Positions 10,549 through 20,968 of a stretch of DNA of 64,000 nt are shown in pieces; the stretch's first letter is position 1, and each line of letters begins with the position of its first letter. The DNA lies in contig NC_085881.1 in assembly GCF_035222275.1 (NCBI RefSeq), forward strand, positions 62,001 to 126,000. The letters run 5' to 3'. Both the position numbers and the translations under genes were made by a program. Below the pieces are notes generated by a model. It was not told where the DNA came from and did no database searches. It saw only the letters and a program-made list of their open reading frames with translations. Source of the stretch: Podospora bellae-mahoneyi (taxonomy: Eukaryota; Ascomycota; Sordariomycetes; Sordariales; Podosporaceae).

Positions 10549-11550
10549 ATGAAATTCCTTGCCGTTTTCAATCTTGCTTTGCTGTGTGGACAGAGCGTGG
10601 CGTCGGTCCATTGCACGGTCGTGAAGCCTGATCTCGTGAAGCGAATGTGCGCGTTTGACAACTGCCCTTCTATCGGCCATGTCAAACGCGGGCAACTTGT
10701 ACATGCCGCATGTTTAGCTGACTGCAGCACTGTGGATAAGTGAGTTTGTCTCAGGTCCCAAACACAGTCATCGGTGCTGACCCTAAGCTGGAGTCCATGG
10801 GTCAAGCTGTTTGACGATACCTTTATCCAAGCAAGGAAGCAATATCTCGAACACTGTCACACATTTGGCAAGGATGCTTTCATCAAAGGTAAGCTTGGTT
10901 TTTACAAACTCAAGCTTCAACTTGCAGCTAACAGCGGCCAAGACCTTCCCCCTTGTCATGTGGTAGACAAAAGGTCGAAAACAGATTGCGCATTCCTGTC
11001 GAGCTCTCCTCAATTACATTCACGACCTGGCAAACTTGGTTCAGGACTTCTCAAGCCCCTGAAAAGAGATACGGGCAACAGTCTCGAGTATGTGTCAGGG
11101 CCGATCGCATCACACAACACAACTCTTCCTGATAACATAGGCAACTCGACGACTGTTTCCGCCAATTCAACCGTTTCTGCGAATTCGACGATTCACCTTG
11201 GCAACAATGCAACTAATCCGTTCTTCAAAAAGTGGTACAAGCGTCATGCCATCCGATCTCCTCAGGTCTTCACTACGATAACCCTGCCTATACCAACCCC
11301 AACTCTCACAATTCCAATCACCACGCCAACTCTCTCATTGCCCATCCCAACCTCAACAGTCTCGATATCAATCCCGTCCCCAACAACCACGGCACCTAGT
11401 CTGCCTCTCCCTACCGGTATATTTTCGCGTCGCCATGATCAACAAAAGGTTGACTTTGCCTTCTTTCCCAACTCTACCATCCCGCTTGGCAATGTTACAA
11501 AGCCTCATTTTTCTAAAAGATCGTTTGTGGCTCTTCCTTTTAACGCTTAG
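10549..11550 (+). CDS. Secreted precursor-like protein with dibasic sites and low-complexity repeats
   Basis: Two exons (10549-10739, 10788-11550; 48-base GTGAGT...AAG intron), 317 residues. The N-terminus MKFLAVFNLALLCGQSVAS is a signal peptide. A cysteine-containing N-terminal part follows, then an Asn/Ser/Thr-rich stretch with several N-glycosylation sequons, a roughly 50-residue P/T/S/I/L low-complexity repeat (about residues 225-275) and a basic tail. Seven dibasic sites of the kexin type are visible (LVKR, HVKR, VDKR, PLKR, WYKR, FSRR, FSKR). A motif NSTIxLGNxxxxPxF followed by K-K/S-KR occurs twice, around 11188-11250 and 11471-11523. A 39-base in-frame GTAAGC...CAG stretch near 10890-10930 could be a second, unusually short intron. 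Family not recognised. Confidence 0.72.
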
Positions 11551-11727
11551 ACGGTGGTTGCTCAGCCTTGCTCTCGATTGTCTACTTTAGGTTTCTCTCT
11601 GTCTTTACCAATATCTGTATTGGAAAATCTTCTGATAGTTCGCCCTCGCTCATCTTACGCTCTTTCAAGCATCATACGCTGCTCAGCTATTTGTAGGTAG
11701 TCTTTGATCTGCTCTACGAACCCAATT

Positions 11728-13318
11728 TTACCCCGACTTTGCCTTGCTTTCTGCAAGAACCTTCTCGACTACTTGCAAGTCTTCTCTCAGACTGGTACAA
11801 AATCCACCCTCGGTGTCTGAAAAGATCTCGGCAAAGTACAATGCAGCCTCTCCGTACTTTTTCGCGCTCTCCGGGTCCCCTTTATCATAGTATAACTTCA
11901 TGAAAACCTGGTAGTATTCCCCAATCTTGGTAATAAGCCTTTCCACCTGTGCCAGCTCGATGAACTCTCGGGTCCAATCTACCAAAGCGTCATATTGGGT
12001 CTCCGAGTCCTGCATGGCATAAAACAGCTCCATCAGCCGCTCGCGACGAGAGTCGGATGCCTCTCTGGCCTCGGCCGGGGCCGTGCAAAGTGCACAGGTG
12101 CAGTTGAAATGCCAGTTGCCCAGCGATTTGGCACGGTATGACGTGGGCATGCCCAGCGGGATATCTGTGTATGTTAGAGAGCAGTACTTGAGGGTGTCCG
12201 GATGGGCTTCTGGAAACCTTACAGCTAATGGTGATCTCTTCTCCCGGCATGATATCTCTCGTTGCGACCGCCGACATGACCAAATCGTTGGAGGTGAAGC
12301 GTGGAAAGGCACTAGAACAATCAGCCACTCTTGACTTCTCTGAAAAACGGTGGCTCCGAGACCTACTTGGGATCACAAGCGTGGTTCATCCTCTATGTTC
12401 TGTCAGTCACTCTTCGCGTGTGGAAAATAGGAAGACATGAGACAAACCGCAATCTCGGGATACAGCCCTTTGCAATCACGACCGTTGACTGTCATGCCAA
12501 AGGCATTGGTCCGGATCACATCTTCCAGCACATGCATTTCACCTTTTCTGCTCCTCGCCAGGTTCAAAACCCGTTGTCTGTCCCCCATTTGCTCCAACGC
12601 TCGCTGGTAATATTTTCTACCTTTTACAAAACCTCTTGCTCTCACAGATTCTCCTGCCGGTGTGGCCTTGCGCGTGCCTCCCTCTGTCACCTTGAATTTG
12701 ACACCTGCTTCGTCCTCCTCTTCCCGGGGGAAGAAAGCGTTATCCGCAATCACGGCAGGAAAAGCGCGCATGATGGTTTCAAACCGGCTGATCTTTCTGG
12801 TTGCGATAACTCCTTTTCCCTTTCCGGGAATAGAGATGATGGCGTATGGCAGATCGGGATGTTGAAACTCCTCCTGGGGTTTGAAATGTCTTCTCTCTAG
12901 CCAATGGTCCGCAGCTCTGTCGATGGCCACCACCAGGCCAGCAGCAGTTTCTGGAGTTGTCAGAAAGGAAACTCCAGCCCCTAGATTGTACGACGCGGAC
13001 GAAAAGACACAAAACTTCTCGCCTGGAATGTCGGAGAAGGACGTTGAGCAGAGAGGTTGGTGGGTCCACGGCAGATTGGGAATGTCAAAGGAATCTGATT
13101 CGTCATCCACTAAAAGAGGTGACTGCTTCGGTGCAGCATATAGTGGGGAGAGTAGAGGATTGGGACATGTGGTCTGAAGGGCAGAAACATGGTTGATAGT
13201 TAGGAAGAAACAAGACCAAAGTATGGGTGAAAACTTGAAGGCTAGACGGTGTGCGGGTTCTGGGAGTCATGTCAGCGACCTGCCGTTCTCATTGTCAAAA
13301 GATATACTTACTAGCCAT
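11728..13318 (-). CDS. SET-domain protein with N-terminal signal peptide
   Basis: Five exons (13318-13312, 13241-12448, 12392-12367, 12311-12223, 12164-11728) give 450 residues. The tiny first exon encodes only Met-Ala plus one base. It splices to FKFSPILWSCFFLTINHVSA, a convincing signal peptide. The split SET domain follows: start strand YAIISIPGKGKGVIATRKI (about residue 120), the NHACDP core restored by two splices, then GEEITISYIPLG and the post-SET cysteines CTCALC. The C-terminus is helical, as in SMYD/SET5-like proteins. Known relatives methylate lysines in nucleus or cytosol, whereas this one appears routed to the secretory pathway. All splice sites are GT-AG and restore conserved residues, so the model is strong. 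Substrate unknown. Confidence 0.88.
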
Positions 13319-13926
13319 GATGATGAGCTTTCGTTTCTTGACTTGTCCCGCTGGTCGGTTCTATTCAGATGAGATGGAGAAGATATCAAACTGTTTACCC
13401 GGTATCTTGCTACGGTGTTCGCTTGGGCATAATCACTTGGCAAACTGAGCACTGACAACGCCGAGAGTTTCGAATTTTACTCTGTCCCAGATAGAATTCC
13501 CAGTAGGAATTCTGGAGGTCAAGGCGAATAGCCGCCAGTGGAAGATGCCCCGGTTAATACGGATATCGTGATATAGCCGACATCCAAGTCAATCGGAGTC
13601 AGTACACAGTCTGGCAGTGTCAAATGAAAAAAGTCAAAACAGTTGTATTCTCTATCGATGGTCATGCTCATGATGCAGAAATGCTGATGCTGGTGATGCT
13701 GATATCCAATATCCCAAATGTAATCCCAATGCTGTCCTCACAAAGTAGGTACCCAAGCCCAAAAATCGCAAATGTATCCCAAAGAACCGCGGACCGCTAA
13801 AAGCCGCACAGAATCGAAAAAGAGTGACCGATGGACTCCTGAGGTGAAGCTCAGTGAACCAGAGGCTGGTTGAGAAAGAAAGGGGGCGCTGCGTGCATCC
13901 CGGGAGGTCATGTTGATGCGCCGGCT
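13319..13926. other. Intergenic, nothing recognised
   Basis: About 600 bases upstream of the SET gene and downstream of the small MIDAQEL protein gene. No gene or repeat was recognised beyond an imperfect CATGATGATG/ATGCTGATGCTGG run near 13665-13700. Confidence 0.4.
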
Positions 13927-14363
13927 CTAGTAACCATCGGCTTGGGCAACAACAGTCCAACCGTCATCCTTACCCACGAGAGGCTTAGGGGTGGAAGAGG
14001 TGACGGTGGAGCCAGAACGAGCGGCGTTGGTAGGATTAGAGCTGCACTTGGTGTAGCCGTCGGTGACGAGAACTTGCACACCGGCAGGAAGGACCATGCG
14101 GCCGGTGCCCTGGGACATGAGGATCACATCCTCTTCGGTACCGGTGCGCTCGCCCTTGAGAAAGACGATGGACTTGCAGCCCTGAAAGTCGAATGTGCGC
14201 TCATAGTTGCGGGCGGGGATTTCGACGTAGTTGCTGAGGTCCGCAGAGGTGAAGACGGCTTCGGTCTTGTCCGACCAACGGCGACGCTTGGACAATGTCA
14301 GTCTTTCATTTGCGCATGCGGTTCGAGCCAGGGGAGACCTACAAGTTCCTGGGCGTCAATCAT
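13927..14363 (-). CDS. Small protein starting MIDAQEL, function unknown
   Basis: Two exons (14363-14343 and 14286-13927, GTAGGT...AAG intron) give 126 residues. The first exon encodes MIDAQEL and runs into RRRWSDKTEAVF. The body is compact and mixed alpha/beta, with no signal peptide, membrane segment or cysteine pattern. The tail is Ser/Thr-rich (NAARSGSTVTSSTPKP) and ends WTVVAQADGY. The splice keeps the frame and the codon use looks like that of a real gene. I do not recognise a family. It is likely cytosolic. It lies between the SET gene and a decayed DUF1996 gene. Confidence 0.68.
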
Positions 14364-15181
14364 GTTGATGCTGGTAAGCGGTGGTGGGTGGGAAAAGGTT
14401 GATGAGTGAAGATGTGATTGTGTCTGGGAGGAAAAAGAGGTCAGTCGTCCATGAACAACTGCTCTCTATTTAACAACCATCTTGCACTCTTGAGCAGGTC
14501 TCCTGATACCCACCGAGAATCTCCACGATGCAAAAGCGAAACCCGCTTCCTGCCCAAAGTCTCCAACACGGCATGCACCAATGTGCTGACATCCATAGAC
14601 GTTGCAGATGACTGGGCCCACGCGCCAAGGATGGAGTGCCGTCGCCGTGTACCCAATGAAGTTTGTACAAGAAAATCAGCCAGAGCCCAACCCCAAACAC
14701 GAACACACTTGGGATCTACTTTGGAGCCCAAAAGACCGTTCCCCGTTGTGATAACGGGGCCCAGACTTCCAGAGTCTGCCGAGTCTGCTAACGTGGACAG
14801 CCTTGGCAGGGCGGTTGGCGATTAGCGCGGGCCCATATCGAGTGGCATCGTGACGTGGCTGTTGTGGTGTCTCTGACCGACACTTGTGAGTGGCCTCTCC
14901 TTGGCAGGGCGAGTGGAGAAGGGAGCGACACATCACGATCGATCGATTCCCGCCAGTGTCCACACACCTGACTCGTCTGATTTGGGATTTAAGCGCGCTG
15001 TAGTGCTGAGGCTGCTGCAAGCCTGCAAGATGCACAAACGAGCAACTGATCCAAAAGTTCAGCTGTCTAAACACAGTTAGGCGATTAGTAGTGTTGCAGC
15101 GAACTTGGGAGCGAGTGGAAGGCGCGAGGGGATCAAGGCAAGACCAAGCCTTGATGAAACTCTACACTATTGATATGCTGT
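14364..15181. other. Intergenic, nothing recognised
   Basis: About 820 bases, presumably the promoter of the MIDAQEL gene. No RNA gene or repeat was seen. Confidence 0.4.
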
Positions 15182-16170
15182 CTAGTGCATCTTCATCATG
15201 TCGACACTTGTAAGATAGTCACTTGTTCCCTTTGCCGGCTCCCGATCTTTTGGCCCACATGTTGTCCCGGCTTTCCCTTCCCCCCTAGCGCCGTCAACTC
15301 TCATCCACTGGTTGCGGTTCGTGGCCTTCAGCAGATTTTTCTGAGAGTCATCAGACCACCCATTGATGAAATCCCCATGAAAGCAGTACCTTTCGCCAAC
15401 TTCGCCGCAAGCCAACTACAGAGGTGGAGTGCCGGACCAACCTTTGGGAAGCAGGCTGCGAACATTGTATCGAAGAGAGAACCGGAGCTGCGGAATTCAT
15501 TTCATACCTGAGGGACAACGGCCACCGTTCGCTGCGGTGTAGGCATAGTTCTTGATGTTGCTTGTCTGGACGCAATCCGGAAACCGAAGAATGACTTGGA
15601 TATTGCCGCTGCACGTCACGCGAGGCATGAGAGCTCGGTTACGGTTCTGTCTGTCCTCAGGCCCATTTTCACACCACCATGTCAGACCAGTGGTGCCCTC
15701 GTTCACATCACTCTGGCTTCTCGCTGTTGCATTTCCTGCAATGGCAAAAAGGTCTTGTGAATATGGAATCTCGGCCTTGTCGATGTTTTCATAGTATGTG
15801 CTGAACATGCCCGGATTTACCTCCACAGAGTCGGTTGGTCCCCGTACATAGTAAAGGGTTGGAATCCCTTCAATGTTGATGATTTTGGTTTCGCCTTAGC
15901 CGCCTGACGCATGAAGAACAAGCAGAATAAGAAAACTTACAATACACTGACAAATCGTTGGGGTTCTCTCCAGAGGCACAGCCTTTCTCACGGTCGGCCG
16001 TGGTGGGCAGGTTTTTGGTCACAGCATCGGATCCAAAGAATGAGTGCATATGAGAACGGTACTGCCCAGGATAAACGATAGGATCAATATTCTTGACCAT
16101 GAATCGCCTGTGGCGGATGTCAGTATATGCCGTCACGACGGCCGCCAGAGCGCATGCAACAGCTGTCGAG
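15182..16170 (-). pseudogene. DUF1996-family secreted protein, broken
   Basis: DUF1996 proteins are secreted fungal proteins of unknown function, some fused to WSC domains. The core motifs are here: VKNIDPIVYPGQ then SHMHSFFG (about 16020-16095), IPTLYYVRGP (spliced from the previous exon), LTWWCENG, and GERYCFHGDFINGW near the end. A hydrophobic, signal-like segment (VSTAVACALAAVV) precedes the first motif. Two in-frame stops, TGA at 15497-15499 and TAG at 15416-15418, interrupt a frame that stays conserved on both sides. No intron with GT-AG ends removes them in frame. No clear Met opens the hydrophobic segment; an exon near 16330-16390 could supply one but does not join cleanly. The gene is therefore best read as a recently inactivated copy; sequencing error is less likely with two stops. 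Confidence 0.78.
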
Positions 16171-18673
16171 ACGATGATGATGGTGTTGAAACTGATAGTT
16201 GAAAGTGTCGATGGCAGTCAATACATCAGCATTCAGAATGCGATATCCCCTTTTATCTGTTTTGGTAACAGTGAACCGTAAGAAACAGGGTTGTCGTGAT
16301 ATGTTTGGGGCTGGATATGCCGGTACTCACCATGGCGCCTGCCAACCGCAATGCTGGGCTGAGTATCTACCGCAAAGATGAGCAACGGAATCATGAGAGA
16401 GTATTGGTGGCATTTTTCTTTTCATGCCTCTGGTTATAGGGGAGTATAGTCGAGCATAGATGCTTCCACCTATCGTGACAGAGCATTCCTGCTGCTCCAT
16501 TCTTGGAAATACATTAGGCTGACCTTGAAGGCAAAATACTCCATGCAACCCTTCATAACAGAGTTCACAATGAAAACGAGTTTCGGCAGTTGATAGGTAA
16601 TCACCAAATTTCTGTAAACTAGTGGCAAGATGGGCTTTCTCGAATCTACGTTATGAATGGACTCCCCCGAGTTCGTCGCTAACTACCTCCACATTTCTAC
16701 TTCAGGCTGGAGAGTATGTAGGTGTTCGACAATACAGTATTTTCAACAAGCTCTGATTGTGATCCACACATAGAAGAAGGCACAAACATTATCTCCATAA
16801 GACCAACAGCCTATATATCTATGAAAGTCAGAACGGGGTGTTGGGAGGCGGGGTCTACCTTGCTTCGAAACCCCCTATCCAAATGACATTACAGGTACGA
16901 TTTTATTGTGATTATATTTTTCCACCCATCCTTCGTGTTTTCTTTCTACAGAGGACCTATCCCCCACTTTTCTATTTCCTTGATTTCCTTAAAGTTGTCA
17001 TCCCATATGCAATAGCTGTCGACTTACACATTTCTACCTAAATAGAAAATAAGCCTCCTAACTATCTTTCGAAAGATAGTAAGTACCTTTCGAGGCCCGT
17101 TTATGTCAATAAGCTGGGGTGCCAATAGGTCAAGGTCAGTACTGTACTCCTGTAGCTAATGTAATCGTAAGATAAAGAAGGAAAAAGGAAAGGAAGGTTT
17201 GTGTGTGGTCCGTCTTGCTCTCCAAAATATCCTTGCCCTGGCCTGTGCCTTCCTCCTGCTCTCCCATTGGCCACAGCCTCCCTGCTCTCCTATTGGTCGC
17301 AGCCTTCTTCCTGCTCCCTCTGCTCCCTGCACCCCTAACCCTGTCCCGTGCTCTCTGCCGTATGCCGTCACAGTTAACGACCATTCAAGAGCATTTAGTT
17401 ATATTACAGAGTATAGTTGCAGATGCTGTTCCAGGTATATTGACTTGCATTTCTTTACAACGTGGGACTCTTTCCATAGCATGCCTCTTAAGAGGCTTGG
17501 AAAATAGGTCATGACCCCCTGGCATCGATGTATTTGTACCAAGGTCTCAGAACCTTTAAGGGGTCAGAAAACCACTAAGCAAATTTTCTTCCGTACAAAT
17601 AGCTGCTATAAGCTGCTTGATAGCTATGAGTGGTCTGTCCCAAAAGCTGCTGGTCGCCTACATGATTCCATTCCATTGAATAAGCGAGAATGGTGGAGGG
17701 TGCGAATCGTGCGATACGAAAATTGTAGCAGCTTGATTCGCAGATGAAGCATGAAAACACTAAAGAGATCACGAAAAGAGATTCTTCGTTGCAACGAAAT
17801 ACGTTGGCTTGAAGGGAGTCGAGACCATTATTAGCCTCAAACTCAATGTACAACGATGCGAAAGGCTGGAAGTGCACCAGTTCACGACCATACTGAAGCA
17901 CTGGGTTATTCTCCACCCATTGCTCTACTACAAATCACATAGCAGTATCAAGTAATGGTACCAAGAAGTTGTCTGCCATGGATGACAGCAGGTGAAGATG
18001 CTCCAACCGCTTAGAAGTCTTCAACATGTCGTTGCACTACGTAATATTGTATTAACGGCTTGTCTAATGGGTACAGGATGTCAGGGTCCAAATAACCTGT
18101 GAGAACGATGAACCATAGCAATCACCACGTAGTGAAACGGTCATAGTGTTTTTTTTTTTAAAAAAAAAAAGAGAGAAACAGGGTTTGCAGTGCAGGCCTT
18201 GGTAAGCTTGTCATACTTGTTTTTGGTGTTGAAATGAAGCTCCGTATTTCCTGATAAAGACTCAAAGGATCTTGGCCCAACGCGGGGTTAGCCCTTGTAT
18301 ATATCCCATCTTCTTTAGCCGCTGCAGTTATGCCGAGATGCTGTTTATCCGTGAGCAGCTTGTCGTTGAGCGGACCAATGGCAAGTTAACCTCGGTTTCT
18401 CGCCCGTTGTTATGGGGTATCATTACATAGAGTCGGAAGAGATGAGACCAGCAGAAGAGCGTTGGATGATACTGTCACAGTGTAGGAGCCGGTTATTTGC
18501 TGACCAGGCGTACACGAGCACATCGAAAATGGGATAGGAAGCTCCCAAGACGAATCCTTCACGCTGACAAGTCAAGTTGTTAGCTCTTTAATAGTGTGCA
18601 GCATTCCCTTTCATAGAAACCACATTTCTCCAAGAGACAAAAACAGCCTGAAAACACCTTGAAGCTCAACAAG
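16171..18673. other. 2.5-kb gene-poor stretch with short repeats
   Basis: No recognisable gene. Visible structure: a perfect 20-base palindrome at 17061-17080, a 26-base tandem duplication at 17255-17306, a CCTCTTAAGAGG palindrome near 17486-17497 and a T11A11 tract at 18149-18170. The stretch looks like eroded intergenic or repeat DNA, but I could not define element ends or a coding remnant. Confidence 0.45.
17255..17306. repeat. 26-base tandem duplication
   Basis: Two adjacent 26-base copies beginning CCTGCTCTCC, differing at four positions. Three of the four differences are C/T. Each copy holds ATTGG, an inverted CCAAT box. Confidence 0.8.
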
Positions 18674-19972
18674 ATGCTGTTTGTGGGATTCTGGCTGATG
18701 GCCACGGCCTCAGCCGTCGTTATACTTCCAGGGGGAGAACCAAAGCCCTACACAAGCCAGTATCCGATCTTGGCAACAACAGAAGACGCCTACTTTCGTG
18801 AATCCGCCCCCAATGAACTTTGGAGCGTCAACAACACCGTCAAGGTGATTCTGAGCTCACACACGACCACCAACATATCCAATGATGCCGGGCTGTATCC
18901 TTCTGGTGACTCTTTCATTCGCGGCGCAATACAGGCGTGGGGTGAGCATTTGCACCTGGTCGTGCGTCCCGAAGAGGTCTGGTTCACCATTTTGGTGCAG
19001 ATGAACTTTTATATGACATCTCATGCCGAGGAAGTTCGAGAGCTATTCGTCAATCACCAAGGACAACGGGAGATTCTCGTCGAGGATCTCACATGGTACC
19101 GCATTTTAAGCCGTTTCAGAACAGAAATTCAAGCGAGAGTCAAAACCGATTGGTTGATGGACTGGATTATGCCCAACTTCTCAACAACAACCGAGAGCGA
19201 CGTTATGACGGCCAATATCCTAATGATGGGTCTGACCAAAGCCTACTTCAAATACATTGGAAAACCTGTCTGTGGTCTACCATCGGTTACGTTGCTCGGC
19301 GAGCTTTCAGACTGGCAGAAGATCCTAGCAAAGCTCGATCGTCTGCCTGACTTTGGCCCGGAGCCCGAAGAATACAAGGCCAGACTCCGTCCTATTCTTT
19401 CGAGATTTGTCACAAGCTTCGAACAACCCGATTCACCCGCCACGCAAGAGTTTTGGAACCAAATTGTGACAGGAAAAGCGGGCAAAGTGTGCGGATCACC
19501 GCCAGTATTTCTCTCTGGATGGATCACGGGCTTCTTTTTCTGGAACGAGAACGGCCAGGCTTTCGCGCGTCAAAAAGGCGACATGTTGACACTTGATGGC
19601 ATCTCCTATCCCGTTCTTGACCTCGAATTTGCACCAGTGGGATACGCAAGAGCCCCATTTGTGATGCGGAACTACCAAGGTCAAGGGGATTTCCCTGCAT
19701 ACGTCGCGGCTGGCAATCTAGGGAAGCAGGTCACAACAGGTCCCCCGGCCGGGTACAAGGAGGCGTTGCTGAGGACTGGTGGCAATGTTAGCCTTGCCGA
19801 TGACAAGGCTAGGCATGCGACTCTGAGGCCCTTGAGTGCATGGATGCTGTACGGCCCCCTCAGTCATGAGCCCCGATCAGGTTGGTTCAAGGAGGATGAG
19901 TTGATGGATATTCAGATGAGTGTCAAAAAGTACATGACTGGAGACACGTGCGGTTTGCTGGCCGCTCCTTGA
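18674..19972 (+). CDS. Secreted DUF4419-family protein
   Basis: Intronless, 432 residues. The ATG at 18674 is used; the upstream TTG in frame is not a credible start. MLFVGFWLMATASAVV is a signal peptide. The body matches DUF4419: SFIRGAIQAWGEHLHLVVRPEEVWFTIL near residue 85, then long helices and the C-terminal SGWITGFFFWNENG and LSAWMLYGPL segments. DUF4419 proteins are widespread in fungi and protists and have no known activity. At least four potential N-glycosylation sites (NNT, NIS, NFS, NVS) fit secretion. The gene stands alone between two gene-poor stretches and appears intact. Confidence 0.9.
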   Translation: MLFVGFWLMATASAVVILPGGEPKPYTSQYPILATTEDAYFRESAPNELWSVNNTVKVILSSHTTTNISNDAGLYPSGDSFIRGAIQAWGEHLHLVVRPEEVWFTILVQMNFYMTSHAEEVRELFVNHQGQREILVEDLTWYRILSRFRTEIQARVKTDWLMDWIMPNFSTTTESDVMTANILMMGLTKAYFKYIGKPVCGLPSVTLLGELSDWQKILAKLDRLPDFGPEPEEYKARLRPILSRFVTSFEQPDSPATQEFWNQIVTGKAGKVCGSPPVFLSGWITGFFFWNENGQAFARQKGDMLTLDGISYPVLDLEFAPVGYARAPFVMRNYQGQGDFPAYVAAGNLGKQVTTGPPAGYKEALLRTGGNVSLADDKARHATLRPLSAWMLYGPLSHEPRSGWFKEDELMDIQMSVKKYMTGDTCGLLAAP

Positions 19973-20968
19973 TGTCAATTATTTTAGTTTTCACAGCCTC
20001 AAAACAGTTTGGCTCTTCATCCTGCACTGGCTTGAAACTGCCTCATACCATGTCTGCCTTGAACTCATGGTGCTGAGGACCCGCTCATACATTATATTGG
20101 ACATCCTGAAACATGAACGTATATTTGGCTTCTGCTGGGTCAGCTTCCAATTCCGAGGCCTCTTGATATCTTTACTCGCTACCATATTCTGGGACTCCTC
20201 CTTACGGCAAAGTTCAAAGCAAAACTGTGCCGCAGTTCTAGCCAAGTCATTCGACAACCTGCGACCATCACAGTCAGTGCACATCTAGGCGCTCATGGCC
20301 CCTGCTTTGTCAGAGGCTTGCAGTGTCCCCAACTATTGAAATCCTTTGATCCTTCGCCATTAGCCATGCAAAAAAGGTATAGCTACTTCGCCACTCTACA
20401 CATGATCTCCTTCAATTAGGTAGATCATCATCTCAGACTCTAGATGCTGACCGGAAGTCTCGGAAACCGTATTGCATATGCATTGCTCTTGGCATCAGCA
20501 AGGCGTGCAAGGTGTAGGTCTTGAATTCCCATCATTGGACCTTTGCCAAGTTGAGGACTGAGTTGTCAGCCCTTGTGGTCATATCTACCAGAACAATTCC
20601 ATGGAAAAGCAATCTTGTCATTGACCGAGAAGGAGCGGTGAAAGATAACAGAGGACACCAAAGTGCGTAGTTGCCATAAGGTATGAGGTATCAGGAGCTA
20701 CGTCTCTGGCCTGAGGTTTTCCAAGTTGCTTGTGCGATACCACACAGACGACCCCGTAATTTAAATACGATGATTATAAAAGCAAGTACTTGGCAGTACT
20801 GCAAAGGAATCAGGCACAGCAATACCCATGACTGTTGATGGTGTCGGTGAGCATAAACCTGGCAGATAGGTAGGCAAGGGAGGTAGGCAACTATATGTAT
20901 CTGTTAGAGACAAGAACTAGAATTACCATGCAGCTGCTGAAAAGTTCACAGGTACACCTTACTCCAAC
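19973..20968. other. Intergenic, nothing recognised
   Basis: About 1 kb upstream of the protease gene. It holds a GGTAGG-rich patch (ataggtaggcaagggaggtagg, near 20866-20888) but no gene. Confidence 0.4.

Noticed and set aside
12331-12900. 189-codon plus-strand frame
   Set aside because: Antisense shadow of the SET-domain gene.
16171-18673. Degraded transposon
   Set aside because: Short repeats are visible, but no terminal repeats, target duplications or transposase text could be shown.
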